Of a stretch of 64,000 nt of DNA, positions 1-14,194 are shown one piece after another; position 1 is the stretch's first letter, and the number at the start of each line of letters is the position of its first letter. The translations under genes and the position numbers were made by a program. Location: the NCBI RefSeq assembly GCF_004634215.1, contig NZ_SMMH01000003.1, positions 123,895 through 187,894 of the forward strand. The letters run 5' to 3'. The notes beneath the pieces were generated by a model. That model made no database searches. It had not been told where the DNA came from and saw nothing but the letters and a program-made list of their open reading frames with translations. The stretch comes from Deinococcus fonticola (GTDB lineage Bacteria; Deinococcota; Deinococci; Deinococcales; Deinococcaceae).

Positions 1-718
<718 letters not shown>

Positions 719-722
<4 letters not shown>

Positions 723-1810
723 CCGTTGCCCTGCTGGTCGCCGGTCACGCGGTTTTGCCCGGTTTCACCGAGTTGCTGTTCGGCACTCTGCCCGCTGGTG
801 CTGGCCTGCGCGGCGGCCACCGGGATGTTCTCGGGCGCGGCGACTTTGGGGTGGTCGCCCGCCTGGACTTCCGGCACCATCCCCTCCTGCTTGGTTGCTT
901 CCAGCGTTTTCACGGCGTGCCCACCGAACGCGCGGCGCATGGCCGAGAGCATCTGGCCCTGATAGCTGACGTCCTGCTGCGAACGGAAGCGCATCTGGGT
1001 GGCCAGCGTGATCACGGGCGTGGGCACCCCCAGCTCGATACTGTCGATGATCGTCCAGCGGCCCTCGCCACTGTCGGCCACGTAATCCGACAGCGCATTG
1101 AAGTCGGCGCTGTTCTTCAGCGCCTCGGCGGTCAGGTCGAGCAGCCAGCTGCGCACGACGCTGCCGTGCCGCCACAACTCGGCAATCTGGGCCATGTCCA
1201 GGTTGAAGTCCTGGTGGGCTTTCATCAGTTCGAAGCCCTCGGCGTAGGCCTGCATCATGCCGTATTCGATGCCGTTGTGCACCATCTTCACGTAATGCCC
1301 ACTGCCGCTCGGCCCCATGCGGCCCCAGCCCCGGTCTGGCGCGGGAGCCAGCACCTCGAAGACCGGGCGCAGGCGTTCCACCGCTTCCTGCGGCCCGCCG
1401 ATCATCATGGCGTAGCCTTCCTTCAGGCCCCAGATGCCGCCCGAGGTGCCGACATCCACGAAATGCAGGCCGCGCTGGGCAAGGGCCTCACCCCGGCGCT
1501 GCGTATCGTGGAAATTGCTGTTGCCCCCGTCGATAATGATGTCGCCGGGAGCCAGCCTATTTGCCAGGTCGTCGATGACGGACTGGGTAATCTGTCCGGC
1601 CGGCACCATGACCCACACGGCCCTGGCGCCGGGTTCGCCCAGCGCGGCAATAAACTCGTCCATGCTGCGGGCGGCCTTTGCGCCCTGCGCCTCAATGTTT
1701 TGCAGGGCGTCCTCGCTGCGGTCAAAGCCGATGACTTCCTGATCGCCCCCCAGCAGGCGCAAGACCATGTTGCCGCCCATCTTGCCCAGCCCAATCATGC
1801 CGATCTTCAT
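719..1810 (-). CDS. gnd: 6-phosphogluconate dehydrogenase, decarboxylating (short GndA-type)
   Basis: Oxidises 6-phosphogluconate to ribulose 5-phosphate with reduction of NAD(P)+. It acts directly after Zwf, whose gene follows with an ATGA overlap. The 363-residue product starts with the Rossmann motif GLGKMGGNM, then has [12 protein letters not shown] and the substrate/catalytic segment [18 protein letters not shown]. The family's short form is about 300 residues; here a roughly 50-residue Ala/Gln/Gly-rich, probably disordered tail is added. The start has a good Shine-Dalgarno (GGAGG about 8 nt upstream). The 369 bp between this gene and the next (1811-2179) hold no convincing gene; a TATCAT box about 55 nt upstream of gnd could be its -10 element. 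Confidence 0.95.
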
Positions 1811-2179
1811 AGGAACCTCCAGGGCCGGGAACCGCTTCCAGGGCTTCCGGCACTCACAAGGGGCATGATACGCGCCTGTCCGGCGCGGCCCGGTCAGGAC
1901 ACCTTGAGAAAATCACAAGCAAAACGGCTGTCTTACGCGGCAGCTTCCGCGCTCTCGAAGCTGGTTTATTGGCGAGTGGTCGGATGGCTTTACTTGCGAA
2001 CTGGAGATTTCGCGCCGCCCTGCGCGGGACGCTGAAGGCACAGTTGAAACGTCTTAACCCCACGGCTCAGAGCAGCAAAAAAATATCTACATCAGGCTGA
2101 ATCTTCAGTTTGGGCAAAAGGTCACGACTTCAGGTGCCCGGGCAAGTGTGGAGAGTCAGCACAACTTTGTCCTCAGTGT

Positions 2180-2731
2180 CTACCTGCGGCGTTTGGCTGC
2201 TTTTGCGGCTTCTTTCGCCGCTTTCTGCTCGGCTTTCTGTTTCTCGGCCATCTCCTTGCCCATATCTTCCATCAGCTGGGCCCCCTGGGCATCCACCTGT
2301 TTTTGCAGGGCCAGCAGGGTGCCGACGACCATGTTGTTCAGGATACGTTCCAGTTGCTTGGCCGCCCACCTGTACCGGATACGGGCGTTGAGGCCGAACG
2401 TGACTTCGGTGCCGCCGGGCATGGCCTTGAAATTCCAGCTTTGCGTCATCTTCTCGATAGGGCCGAAAGGGGCGACGCTCTCCCAGCCGCCGCGCTGCGG
2501 GGCCTGTAACTGGCCGTACCTGGCCTGAAATTTGAGGCCCAGCAGGTTGCGGGCCAGTCGGTAGTTCACCAGCGCGTTGTTGACCAGCCGGCCCTCACTG
2601 CCCACGTAAGTGCCGCTGACGTAATTCCGGTCCCAGCCGACGCGCCGCGCGGGTTCCAGCGCCAGGCGGTACAGGATGTCCGGGCGGGCGCGGACCGGAA
2701 TGGTGTGCTTGATACGAATCTCTTCCGACAT
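2180..2731 (-). CDS. SRPBCC-fold (START-like) protein
   Basis: A 183-residue cytosolic protein whose pattern fits the SRPBCC/polyketide cyclase-dehydrase superfamily: an N-terminal strand 'HTIPVRARPDILYRLALE', a central run of beta strands, and a long C-terminal amphipathic helix. Such proteins bind hydrophobic ligands; no substrate can be named. The last 25 residues are a Lys/Ala/Glu-rich basic helix ending in Arg-Arg-Arg, which could touch nucleic acid or membrane. A TACACT box ends 7 nt before the ATG and there is no Shine-Dalgarno, so the mRNA is probably leaderless. Confidence 0.75.
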   Translation of the reverse strand: MSEEIRIKHTIPVRARPDILYRLALEPARRVGWDRNYVSGTYVGSEGRLVNNALVNYRLARNLLGLKFQARYGQLQAPQRGGWESVAPFGPIEKMTQSWNFKAMPGGTEVTFGLNARIRYRWAAKQLERILNNMVVGTLLALQKQVDAQGAQLMEDMGKEMAEKQKAEQKAAKEAAKAAKRRR

Positions 2732-2817
2732 TATTTCCAGTGTAACGCGGCGGGCAGGCCATGGTGAGGCTTGAGTGGTTAGCGGCTCCTACGGTCAAAA
2801 CACAGCCACGTCAAAAC

Positions 2818-3555
2818 TCAGTCGAGATAATCGCGGGCCCTCAGGTGGCTGACCTTCAGGTTGAAACGCTCAGCGAACTTGACGCCCCCCAGGCGGCCTA
2901 TTTCGGCCCGCATGGCGCGGTAGTTCTCGGGTTTCCATTCCCATTTGTAGAACTGCTGGTAGAAACTCATGACTTCCTCGCCCTGCTCGATGGTGCCGCT
3001 GATGTCGATGAACACGTCCGGGTAGGGGCTGGCGGGCGCGTAATACTGGTAAAACCGGATGGGCTGGCGCCACGCCTCGAAGCGGGGGCTGCTGGCCTGC
3101 TCGTCGTTCAGGTTGGGGGGTGGGGCCAGGTCTTCGGCGTCCGCTTCGTTCACGATCTTGGGAATCCGGGCCAGCGTGATGGCGTCGAAAGCAATCTTGG
3201 CAGTCATGCGGTGATCCGGGTGCGGGTGGTCGTCACTCCAGGTAATCACGGCATTCGGTTTGAACTGGGCGTACAGCCGCGCCAGTTGCAGCGCCTCGGC
3301 GCGGTTGCCGGTCATGCGGCTGTCGCCCATGTCGAAGAAGTGAAACTGCGCGCCGATCTTGCCGGCCACCCACGCGCCGTGCTCGCGGCGCACACGGGTG
3401 ACTTCCTCGTGGGTGGCGTCGCCGAATTGGCTGGCGAGTTCGCCCAGGGTCGTCCACACCAGCATCACCTCGTCTCCCCGCGCGGCGTGCTTCGCCAGCG
3501 TACCAATGCAACCGATTTCATCGTCCGGGTGAGCAAACACAGCCATGATTCGCAT
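2818..3555 (-). CDS. PIG-L family (LmbE-like) N-acetylglucosaminyl deacetylase
   Basis: A 245-residue zinc-dependent deacetylase of the PIG-L/LmbE superfamily. The signature AHPDDE is at residues 8-13, and a second metal-ligand motif HPHPDHR lies near the middle. Family members remove acetyl groups from GlcNAc-linked substrates, as in thiol cofactor, bacillithiol-like or glycolipid synthesis. No partner genes here define the substrate. TAAAAT sits exactly 6 nt upstream of the start codon with no Shine-Dalgarno, which supports this start and a leaderless message. Confidence 0.88.
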   Translation of the reverse strand: MRIMAVFAHPDDEIGCIGTLAKHAARGDEVMLVWTTLGELASQFGDATHEEVTRVRREHGAWVAGKIGAQFHFFDMGDSRMTGNRAEALQLARLYAQFKPNAVITWSDDHPHPDHRMTAKIAFDAITLARIPKIVNEADAEDLAPPPNLNDEQASSPRFEAWRQPIRFYQYYAPASPYPDVFIDISGTIEQGEEVMSFYQQFYKWEWKPENYRAMRAEIGRLGGVKFAERFNLKVSHLRARDYLD

Positions 3556-3688
3556 ACCGGGATTTTAGCGGGCCTGGGCAGCAAGAAACGTGGAACAACG
3601 TCAAGAGATGGGTTTCCGCGCCGCCTGATGCCCCGGAACCCTCTTCGCTGTCCTATTTGACCAGCAGGCGCTGGCTTATGCTAGGTGG

Positions 3689-4675
<987 letters not shown>

Positions 4676-4770
4676 GCCTGCATCTGACAGGCAGAACATG
4701 GCCTTCTCCGGCCTCCAACTGCACCCTTCTTGCGGCTTGTTCCGGTGATGGGAACAATCTGGCCAGGGCT

Positions 4771-4799
4771 TGTGTCATCTGGACACTAAGCCTAAGATA
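4771..4799 (+). promoter_or_regulatory. Promoter of the GntR regulator with an embedded palindromic operator
   Basis: TTGTGT (4771-4776) and TAAGAT (4794-4799) are 17 bp apart. Between them lies GTGTC-ATCTG-GACAC (4773-4787), a perfect 5-bp inverted repeat extended by CTT/AAG flanks. GntR/HutC regulators often bind such palindromes over their own promoters, so autorepression is inferred. Confidence 0.55.
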
Positions 4800-4853
4800 A
4801 AGTCCGCGTTAAGGACAGTTTACGTCGCGCCAAGCGGTTCGCCGGAGGGATGT

Positions 4854-5546
4854 ATGGCAAAGTACCCGTTGATCAAGACCACCTTAAAAGACCGGCTGCT
4901 GGGCGGACATTACGTCGAGGGACTGCCGCTGCCCAGCGAGCCGCAACTGGCCCGTGAGTTCGAGGTCTCGCGCATGACCGCCCGCCGCGCCATCGACGAA
5001 CTGGAGCGCGAAGGCTACGTGTACCGCGTGCAGGGGGCAGGTACCTTCCCGACCGGCAAACGCTTCCGGCAGGGCATGTTCCGCATCCGACCCTTCAAGG
5101 AGTGGGCACGCCACCCCGATCACCGCACCACCGTGCTGCGGGCCATGCAGATCGAGGCCACGCCGGAAATCGCGGTGGTGTTGCAAATCAACCCCGGTGA
5201 CCCGGTGATTTTCGTGCACCGCCTGCGCACAGCCGGCGACGAGGCGCTGGTCATCGAGAAGCGTTACATCAACGCCGGGCTGGTGCCGAAGCTGCTGGAG
5301 CACAACCTCGGCGTGGAAAGCATTCACGAGACGATGATCAGCATGGGCGTGCCCCTGCAGCGTGTGGAGCAGAACCTGGAGGCCGTGAACCTGCGTCAGG
5401 AGGAAGCGGATCTGCTGCGCGTGCCGCTGGGTACGGCCGCTTTTCTGCTGCGCCGCACCACGTACAGCGGGAACAAGCGCGCCACCTACGTGAACTACTG
5501 GGTGCGCGGCGACCGCTACGCCTTCCAGGACAGCTTCGAACCCTGA
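4854..5546 (+). CDS. GntR family (HutC subfamily) transcriptional regulator with UTRA domain
   Basis: A 230-residue repressor/activator. The winged helix-turn-helix lies at about residues 8-70, with the recognition segment SEPQLAREFEVSRMTARRAI. A UTRA effector-binding domain fills the rest. The start at 4854 is preferred over the upstream in-frame ATG at 4770 because GGAGGG lies 6 nt before it and the domain begins there; the upstream ATG would also lie inside the promoter. UTRA regulators usually sense sugars, amino acids or their derivatives. The next gene downstream is glgX, so control of glycogen/trehalose metabolism is possible but unproven. Confidence 0.88.
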   Translation: MAKYPLIKTTLKDRLLGGHYVEGLPLPSEPQLAREFEVSRMTARRAIDELEREGYVYRVQGAGTFPTGKRFRQGMFRIRPFKEWARHPDHRTTVLRAMQIEATPEIAVVLQINPGDPVIFVHRLRTAGDEALVIEKRYINAGLVPKLLEHNLGVESIHETMISMGVPLQRVEQNLEAVNLRQEEADLLRVPLGTAAFLLRRTTYSGNKRATYVNYWVRGDRYAFQDSFEP

Positions 5547-5661
5547 ACCCCTCAAGCGTCTGGAAAATATGAACCTGGGCTGAGGCGAGCCCCGGCGCTT
5601 TCTGGTAGCGTTTCCAGTGGTGGAGGCCGCGTGGCGAGATGTCGACCCGTCACGCGCCTCT

Positions 5662-5685
5662 TTCTGCATGACCACTTCTGCATGA
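5662..5685 (+). repeat. Two direct copies of TTCTGCATGA before glgX
   Basis: The 10-mer TTCTGCATGA occurs at 5662-5671 and 5676-5685, a 14-bp period, about 45 bp upstream of the glgX start. The copies could be a tandem regulator site. No function is known. Confidence 0.4.
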
Positions 5686-5729
5686 ACCGTGCCGGCGAGA
5701 AGCCGTCTTGAAGGAGTTTGAACGAACCT

Positions 5730-7850
<2,121 letters not shown>

Positions 7851-7865
7851 GCGGCGAGGAGGGAA

Positions 7866-7915
7866 TGGTGAGTGGGATTGGCGTCCTTCTCACCATTTTT
7901 CCTCTCAAGTTTCAG
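7866..7915. terminator. Bidirectional terminator between glgX and the PNPOx-like gene
   Basis: AATGGTGAG (7874-7882) and CTCACCATT (7899-7907) form a perfect 9-bp stem between convergent genes, extended by GAGGA/TCCTC. T-runs on the right support termination of glgX; the A-rich left side is weaker for the other strand. Confidence 0.65.
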
Positions 7916-8532
7916 TACAGCGTTTCTCGCTGGCGCTGCGGCAGGGTATCGTCGTACTGCTGTCCGCCAATGTCGCCTGCGGTGAGGGCCTGAAGCATCT
8001 CCCCTGCGCTGGGAACGCGGGCAGGTTCGTTGTGGTTCCACAGACCGGAACGAACCATGGCGCGTCCGCACTGGAAGAAGGCCGTCTCCACACTGATCTC
8101 CAGTACGCACCTGGGCAGTTTGTCGTCCAACACAAAACGGCTAAGGAGGTCTGCCCCCGAGAGAATTCGCGCCCTTCCATTGACGCGCAGGGTTTCGTTG
8201 ACGCCCGGCACGAAGAAAAGCAGACCCACCTGCGGGTGGTGAAGGATGTTCCGCAGGCTATCGATGCGGTTGTTGCCACGCCGTTCCGGGAGCAGCAGCG
8301 TGTGCGCGTCCTGCACGTGAACCAGTCGTCCCGCCGGGTCACCTCGCGGGGAGGCGTCCAGGCCAGCAGGGCCGGAGGTCGCCAGCACCAGGAACGGGGA
8401 CGCCTGAATCCACTGCTGGTACACCGGGTGAAGGAAATTCACTTCTTTGCGTAGCGACGGGGCACCCACTTCCCCGAACAGGCTCTCCAGTTGCTCAAGC
8501 GTTTCGACCACGTCCGGCGGAGGCAGAGTCAT
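7912..8532 (-). CDS. Pyridoxamine 5'-phosphate oxidase-like FMN-binding split-barrel protein
   Basis: A 206-residue split-barrel flavoprotein of the PNPOx-like superfamily, in the MSMEG_1061-type general-stress subgroup. The core FLVLATSGPAGLDASPRGD and the following strands match the FMN-binding half. Its substrate is unknown; it is clearly different from true PdxH at 32.1 kb. TAAGCT ends 6 nt before the ATG, suggesting leaderless expression. It is convergent with glgX and 19 bp from the next minus-strand gene. Confidence 0.78.
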   Translation of the reverse strand: MTLPPPDVVETLEQLESLFGEVGAPSLRKEVNFLHPVYQQWIQASPFLVLATSGPAGLDASPRGDPAGRLVHVQDAHTLLLPERRGNNRIDSLRNILHHPQVGLLFFVPGVNETLRVNGRARILSGADLLSRFVLDDKLPRCVLEISVETAFFQCGRAMVRSGLWNHNEPARVPSAGEMLQALTAGDIGGQQYDDTLPQRQRETLY

Positions 8533-8551
8533 GGGGAAAGCTTACCGGGCT

Positions 8552-8977
8552 CTACTGCCCGGTCGTCGCCTGCGCATACACCTCGCCCAACAAAGGGAAA
8601 AGTTGCTGAAAACCGTCGTGGCTGGGATTGAGGATACAGACCCAGTTCATGGGGGCATAAATGGGATGCGGCATCAGGACATCGAGCGCGGTGTAATCCT
8701 GGCCGGTGTCCAGCACACTCCACTCGGCATTGGGCCTAGGAGGCGAGCCAAAGCGCTCCCGGTACTGCGGCGGGCGGAGAGGAAAATTCAGGCGGTACAC
8801 GCCGGGTCTGGAAAGGTTGGAGGCGGCGTCGTGCTCGTCGGTCGTCACGACGGTCAGGAAGGGTCTCATTTTCTTCTCGTCACCTTCCACGAACCAGAAA
8901 AAGCTGGCCTGTGATTCGGTCACGCTGGCCTGCGGAAACAGTTCCTTCAGGGCCGCCATCATTTCCTGTTCGGTCAT
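8552..8977 (-). CDS. DUF6194 family protein
   Basis: A 141-residue soluble protein of unknown function. The pattern FFWFVEGDEKKMRPFLTVVT, then SRPGVYRLNFPL, then ALDVLMPHPIYAPMNWVCI, matches the DUF6194 family as remembered. No catalytic motif is visible. Conserved His, Pro and Trp residues cluster in the C-terminal half. It lies just upstream of the PNPOx-like gene on the same strand, so the two may be co-transcribed. It is divergent from treZ, with about 150 bp between them. Confidence 0.7.
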   Translation of the reverse strand: MTEQEMMAALKELFPQASVTESQASFFWFVEGDEKKMRPFLTVVTTDEHDAASNLSRPGVYRLNFPLRPPQYRERFGSPPRPNAEWSVLDTGQDYTALDVLMPHPIYAPMNWVCILNPSHDGFQQLFPLLGEVYAQATTGQ

Positions 8978-9129
8978 GGTTCAAGCGTGTTTGAGAATCA
9001 TGAGCAGTGGCCGGGGCAGCCTCTTCACTGCCCCTTCATTCGCTGCCGCGCGGCCAAGCCCTCCCCTTACCCTGAAGTGCTGTCTGCCTACCGCTCTCTA
9101 CCAGCAGAAAGGCAGAAAAAAGGATCTTC

Positions 9130-10935
9130 ATGACTCAGGAAATTTTGACGGTTGAATCGGACATGCTCGCCTCGCGCCTGGGGGCTCATCCCCTGCCGGA
9201 CGGTTCCGGCGTGCGCTTCCGCACCTGGACGACAGAAGCGCAGAAGGTGGCGGTACGCATCGGTGGGCAGCTTTACCCGATGGAAGCGCAGGGCGACGGG
9301 ATTTTTGAAGCGCTTCTGAATGTCCCGCTGGGAACGAAGTATTTCTTCGATCTGGATGGTGTGGCCCGCCCGGACCCGTATGCCCGGTTCCTGCCGGACG
9401 GCGTTCACCGCGAGGCGGAAGTGGTGAACCTGCACGCCTACCCGTGGCGCAACACAGACTGGCGCGGCCTGAAACTGGAGGACTGCATTTTTTACGAGCT
9501 GCACGTGGGATCGTTCACGCCGCAAGGCACCTACCGGGCAGCCATGGAGAAACTGCCGTACCTGAAGGAACTGGGCATCACGGCCCTTCAGCTGATGCCG
9601 GTGGCGTCGTTTGCCGGGCAACGCGGCTGGGGGTACGACGGCACAGCGCTGTACGCCCCCCACGCGCCGTACGGGCGGCCCGAGGACTTGATGGCCCTGG
9701 TGGACGCCGCGCACGGGCTGGGGCTGGGCGTGTTTCTGGACGTGGTGTACAACCACTTCGGGCCGGACGGGAATTACCTGACGTGCTACAGCCCGCGCTA
9801 CTTCACCAGCCGGTTTTCCAGCGCCTGGGGGGAGGGACTGGATTACGCCGAGCCGCACATGCGGCGATACATCACCGGAAATGCGCGCATGTGGCTGCGG
9901 GATTACCACCTCGACGGCCTGCGCCTGGACGCCACGCAGGCCATGCCAGACGACAGCCCGGTGCATATCCTGCGCGAGCTGGCAGGCGAGGTGCACAAAC
10001 TGCGGGGCACCCACCTGCTGCTGGCCGAGGATTACCGCAACCTGCCGGAAATGGTCACCGAGCACCACCTCGACGGCATCTGGATCGACGATTTTCATCA
10101 CGAGATGCGCGTGACCCTGACCGGGGACAAGGACGGCTACTACCAGCCGTACAGTGGCGGCGCGGCGGCGCTGGCGAACGCCGTGAACCGGGGCTGGGTC
10201 TTCGAGGGCCAGTGGTGGCCGCTGGAGGACAGGCCGCGCGGCAAGCCCGCCGACACGCTGGAGGCGCCCAGCCTCGTGTACTTCATTCAGAACCACGATC
10301 AGGTGGGCAACCGCGCCATCGGTGACCGGATTCATCACCTGAGTCACGTCTCCCCCGCCCTGTTCCGGGGGGCCAGTACGCTGCTGCTGACGCTGCCCAT
10401 GACGCCGCTGATCTTCATGGGGCAGGAGTGGGCCGCCAGCACGCCCTTTCCCTTTTTCAGCGACCACCACGGCGAACTGGGGAAACTGGTCAGCGAGGGC
10501 CGCAAAAAGGAATTCGAGGGCTTCTCGGGCTTCATGGGTGAAGATGTCCTCGACCCGCAGGACGAAGCGACCTTCCAGCAGGCGAAACTGCGCTGGGACG
10601 AAGCTGAAAGCGGCGAGCACGGCCAGACCCTGCGCCTTTACCGCACGCTGACCCGCCTGCGCCAGACTGACCCGGTGCTGAGAAACCGCAGCCGCCAGCA
10701 CCTCAGCGCCGGCAGCCTGGGCAACGACCTGCTGTGGGTCAAGACTGAAACGGCCGCCGGCCAGCGCGTGCTGCTGTGGAACGTCGGAACGGCCGACCTC
10801 AAACTGGATTCCCTGCCCCTGCCTTTTGGGCTGCCGCAAGACGTGGTGTTCTACAGCGAAGCCGACGGCCAGTCCAGCGGGTTTCCCCCCGAACTTCCCG
10901 CCGGTCATGCCTTGCTGCTGGGAACGACGGCATGA
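9130..10935 (+). CDS. treZ: Malto-oligosyltrehalose trehalohydrolase
   Basis: Releases trehalose from the maltooligosyl-trehalose made by TreY. The 601-residue GH13 protein has an N-terminal CBM48-like domain ([20 protein letters not shown]) and the catalytic motifs [21 protein letters not shown] (nucleophile), LLLAEDYRN (acid/base) and [17 protein letters not shown] lies 7 nt before the ATG. Its stop overlaps the treY start as ATGA, so both proteins are made together. Trehalose is a desiccation protectant, in keeping with a Deinococcus lifestyle. Confidence 0.95.
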   Translation: MTQEILTVESDMLASRLGAHPLPDGSGVRFRTWTTEAQKVAVRIGGQLYPMEAQGDGIFEALLNVPLGTKYFFDLDGVARPDPYARFLPDGVHREAEVVNLHAYPWRNTDWRGLKLEDCIFYELHVGSFTPQGTYRAAMEKLPYLKELGITALQLMPVASFAGQRGWGYDGTALYAPHAPYGRPEDLMALVDAAHGLGLGVFLDVVYNHFGPDGNYLTCYSPRYFTSRFSSAWGEGLDYAEPHMRRYITGNARMWLRDYHLDGLRLDATQAMPDDSPVHILRELAGEVHKLRGTHLLLAEDYRNLPEMVTEHHLDGIWIDDFHHEMRVTLTGDKDGYYQPYSGGAAALANAVNRGWVFEGQWWPLEDRPRGKPADTLEAPSLVYFIQNHDQVGNRAIGDRIHHLSHVSPALFRGASTLLLTLPMTPLIFMGQEWAASTPFPFFSDHHGELGKLVSEGRKKEFEGFSGFMGEDVLDPQDEATFQQAKLRWDEAESGEHGQTLRLYRTLTRLRQTDPVLRNRSRQHLSAGSLGNDLLWVKTETAAGQRVLLWNVGTADLKLDSLPLPFGLPQDVVFYSEADGQSSGFPPELPAGHALLLGTTA

Positions 10936-13793
10936 CAGGCACCCTGGCGCAATCCACCGTCCACGTTCCACAGTCCACCTACCGCCTGCAACTGAACGCC
11001 GACTTCAACTTCGCGGCGGCCCGGCGGGTGCTGCCTTACCTGAAGCGCCTGGGCGTGTCGGACGTGTACCTGTCGCCTATCTGGGCCAGTTCGCCGGGCA
11101 GTGGGCACGGGTACGACGTGACCGATCACAGCGTGGTGAACCCGGAACTGGGCGGGGTAAAGGGCTTGCACAAGCTCTCGGCGGCCGCCCGGGAACTGGG
11201 GCTGGGGCTCATCGTGGATTTCGTGCCCAACCACATGGGCATTCAGGGTGGTCACAACCCCTACTGGGAGGACGTGCTGCGGCACGGTCAGGCCAGCCGC
11301 TTCGCGCACTTCTTCGATATCGCCTGGCATCCCCTGAAGCGGGCGCTGGACGGCAAAGTCCTGCTGCCGGTGCTGGGCGACCAGTACGGGCGCGTGCTGG
11401 AGCGCGGCGAACTGAAGCTGGAGTTGCGCGGCAACGAATTTGTGCTGTGCTACTGGGAGCGCCAGCTCCCCGTGTCCCCGCGCAGCCTCGCGCCGCTGCT
11501 GGGAAGCGTGCTGGAGGGCCTGCCTCCCCGCGTGGACGACCTGGCGCGTGCGGAACTGGCGAGCATTGCCCGCAGCGTGCAGAACCTGCCGCGCAGCACC
11601 GCCGAGCACCTCTCCGACGACGACCGCCTCAGCCGCGCGCAGGAAGCGGACGTGATCGCCCACCGTCTGGGGCAACTGATGGACTCGTCCAGACCCATCT
11701 GCGCGGCCATCAGCGCCACGCTGAACGCCATCAACGCCGATCCGGTGCGGCTGGACGCCCTGATCACCGAGCAGAATTATCGCCTGGCCTACTGGAAAGT
11801 CGCCGCCGAGGAGATCAATTACCGCCGCTTTTTCGACATCAACGACCTGGCTGCCCTGCGCATGGAAGACCCGCGCGTGTTCGAGTGGGCGCACGCCACG
11901 CTTTTTCAACTGCTGAAAGATGGTGTGGTGCAGGGCGTCCGGCTCGATCACACCGATGGGCTGTACGACCCGGCGGGGTACTTTCAGGCCTTGCAGGAGG
12001 GCGCAGCGCAGGTACTCGGTTCTGCGGCCAGTATTGGGGCTGCCGAGGAGCCGGGTGAAGCCCCCACTCCCCCGCTTCCTCTGTACGTGGTGGCCGAGAA
12101 AATCCTTGAACCGGGCGAGCACCTGCCCGACAACTGGGCGGTTCACGGCACGACCGGCTACGACTTTCTGGCGCAGTTGAGCGGCGTGTTCGTGGACGCC
12201 GCCAGCGAGGACGAGTTGAGCAGCATCTACCGCCGCTTCACGGGCGACCGGGACGAGTACCCGGCGCACCTGTACCGGGGCAAGCTGCTGATTCAGCGCG
12301 TGAGTTTGCCCGGTGAGGTGAACGTGCTGGCCGAGCGCCTCGTCACGCTGGCCGAGCATGACCGCCTGGCGCGCGATTTCACGCTGTCCACCCTGCGCGG
12401 CGCGATCCGGCAGGTGATTGCTTCGTTCCCCGTGTACCGCACCTACATCCGCGAGAACGGCGAACGTGAACCGGGCGACGACGCGAAGATTGCCTGGGCC
12501 ATCGCCGAGGCCAAACGCCACAACCGTCAGGACGGCCAGCCGCTCGACCCCTCCGTCTTCGATTTCCTGCAGCGCGTCCTGACGCTGGAAGCCGAGGACG
12601 AAGCGACCCGCGAGCGGTATGCGAACTTCGCCATGAAGTTCCAGCAGCTCACTGGCCCGGTCACCGCCAAAGGAGCGGAGGACACCGCGTTCTACCGCTA
12701 CGCCCGCCTGCTCTCGCTGAACGAGGTGGGCAGCGACCCCGCGCACTTCGGGACACCTGTGAAAGCTTTCCACGCGCTGGCCCGCGAACGGGCCGGGAAA
12801 TGGCCGCACGCCATGCTGGCCGCCAGCACCCACGACACCAAACGTGGCGAGGACACCCGCGCCCGCATCAGCGTGTTAAGCGAGCTTCCGCAGACCTGGG
12901 CGGCGTTCCTGAGCCAGTGGTCGGCACTGTTCCGGGACTTGCAGACGCGCACGCCGGACGGGCTCCTTCCCTCTCAGCTGGATATTTACACGCTCCTGCA
13001 AAATGCGCTGGGCGCCTTCCCCCTGAATGGCGACCTGACGGCTTTCCCGGACCGGTTGAGTGCCTACATGCTCAAAGCTGCCCGCGAGGCGAAACTCCGC
13101 ACCAGCTGGGCTGCCCCCGACAGCGAGTACGAAGCGGCGCTGGAAAGCTTTACCCGCGCCCTGCTGACGCACAGGGCCTTCATGGCGAGTCTGCGTGAGT
13201 TGCACGAACGGCTGAGCCCCTACGGCGCCCAGAACAGCCTGAGCGCGGCGCTGGTGCGCCTGACCGCTCCTGGCGTGCCGGACACGTATCAAGGCTGCGA
13301 GGGCTGGAACCAGAGCCTGGTTGACCCCGACAACCGCCGCCCGGTGGGTTACGCCAGTCGTGGACGCATTCTCACCCGGCTGGAGCACCGGCTTGACCTG
13401 GCACTGGCCCGGCAATTCCTGGAGAAATACGAGAACGGCGCCGTGAAAACCCTGGTGACCTGGGCCGCCCTGCAAGCCCGCCGGACGTCTCCAGATCTGT
13501 TTCAGTACGGTACTTACGCGCCCATCGAGGCTGGAAAATACCTGCTGGCCTTCGCCCGGCAATGGGAAGAGCAGAGCGTGGTCACGGTCGCGCCGCGCCT
13601 CACGTTGTCCCTGACAAAAGAGAAAACGTCGTGGGCCTACGGGGAAGTGTGGGGCAACCGGACGCTCACACTGCCGAAATCAGGCGTTTACAAAAATCTC
13701 CTGACGGGTGAAACCCTTCGCGCCAGAAGCACGAAGATCCCTGTGGCGAAGGTGTTGGAAAACTTCCCACTTGCTTTACTTGTGCAGGGCTAA
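10932..13793 (+). CDS. treY: Malto-oligosyltrehalose synthase
   Basis: Intramolecular transglucosylase converting the reducing-end alpha-1,4 bond of maltodextrin to alpha,alpha-1,1. The 953-residue GH13 protein has the N-terminal [39 protein letters not shown] and the family-specific [14 protein letters not shown]. The start at 10932 is fixed by the ATGA overlap with treZ; an upstream in-frame ATG inside treZ is rejected. At 953 residues it is somewhat longer than the shorter TreY proteins; the C-terminus carries no recognised added domain. Confidence 0.95.
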   Translation: MTGTLAQSTVHVPQSTYRLQLNADFNFAAARRVLPYLKRLGVSDVYLSPIWASSPGSGHGYDVTDHSVVNPELGGVKGLHKLSAAARELGLGLIVDFVPNHMGIQGGHNPYWEDVLRHGQASRFAHFFDIAWHPLKRALDGKVLLPVLGDQYGRVLERGELKLELRGNEFVLCYWERQLPVSPRSLAPLLGSVLEGLPPRVDDLARAELASIARSVQNLPRSTAEHLSDDDRLSRAQEADVIAHRLGQLMDSSRPICAAISATLNAINADPVRLDALITEQNYRLAYWKVAAEEINYRRFFDINDLAALRMEDPRVFEWAHATLFQLLKDGVVQGVRLDHTDGLYDPAGYFQALQEGAAQVLGSAASIGAAEEPGEAPTPPLPLYVVAEKILEPGEHLPDNWAVHGTTGYDFLAQLSGVFVDAASEDELSSIYRRFTGDRDEYPAHLYRGKLLIQRVSLPGEVNVLAERLVTLAEHDRLARDFTLSTLRGAIRQVIASFPVYRTYIRENGEREPGDDAKIAWAIAEAKRHNRQDGQPLDPSVFDFLQRVLTLEAEDEATRERYANFAMKFQQLTGPVTAKGAEDTAFYRYARLLSLNEVGSDPAHFGTPVKAFHALARERAGKWPHAMLAASTHDTKRGEDTRARISVLSELPQTWAAFLSQWSALFRDLQTRTPDGLLPSQLDIYTLLQNALGAFPLNGDLTAFPDRLSAYMLKAAREAKLRTSWAAPDSEYEAALESFTRALLTHRAFMASLRELHERLSPYGAQNSLSAALVRLTAPGVPDTYQGCEGWNQSLVDPDNRRPVGYASRGRILTRLEHRLDLALARQFLEKYENGAVKTLVTWAALQARRTSPDLFQYGTYAPIEAGKYLLAFARQWEEQSVVTVAPRLTLSLTKEKTSWAYGEVWGNRTLTLPKSGVYKNLLTGETLRARSTKIPVAKVLENFPLALLVQG

Positions 13794-13822
13794 GCGTCTG
13801 GATGGGCCTCTGGATGGATGGG

Positions 13823-13851
13823 TTTACAGTTTGGAAAGGGCGTGCTAACAT
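13823..13851 (+). promoter_or_regulatory. Promoter of the tRNA-Cys/tRNA-Val unit
   Basis: TTTACA (13823-13828) and TAACAT (13846-13851) with a 17-bp spacer, about 70 bp upstream of tRNA-Cys. This is a good sigma-A type match on the correct strand. Confidence 0.6.
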
Positions 13852-13919
13852 TCCTTCCGCTGGCGAGGAAAAGACCTGTCCAGCCCCCGCGAGGGACAGC
13901 AGAAACCCGCGTGCAGGGT

Positions 13920-13996
<77 letters not shown>

Positions 13997-14024
13997 TATA
14001 CCTACCCCGTCCAGATGGACACCA

Positions 14025-14100
<76 letters not shown>

Positions 14101-14105
14101 GTAGA

Positions 14106-14135
14106 AACTCCCGCTCAGTCGGGGGTTTTTCTTTT
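14106..14135 (+). terminator. Rho-independent terminator of the tRNA unit
   Basis: AACTCCCG-CTCAGT-CGGGGGTT forms a compact stem (one G-T pair) followed by TTTTCTTTTT, just after tRNA-Val. Confidence 0.8.
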
Positions 14136-14194
14136 TGGCTTTTTCGTGATGTTGGCCTTTCATAGCGACCACCACATCTCCTGGGTTTTCAAAA

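Noticed and set aside
1854..2063. 69-codon minus-strand frame upstream of gnd
   Set aside because: No ribosome site or TANNNT box, arginine-heavy product of the kind expected from random high-GC frames.
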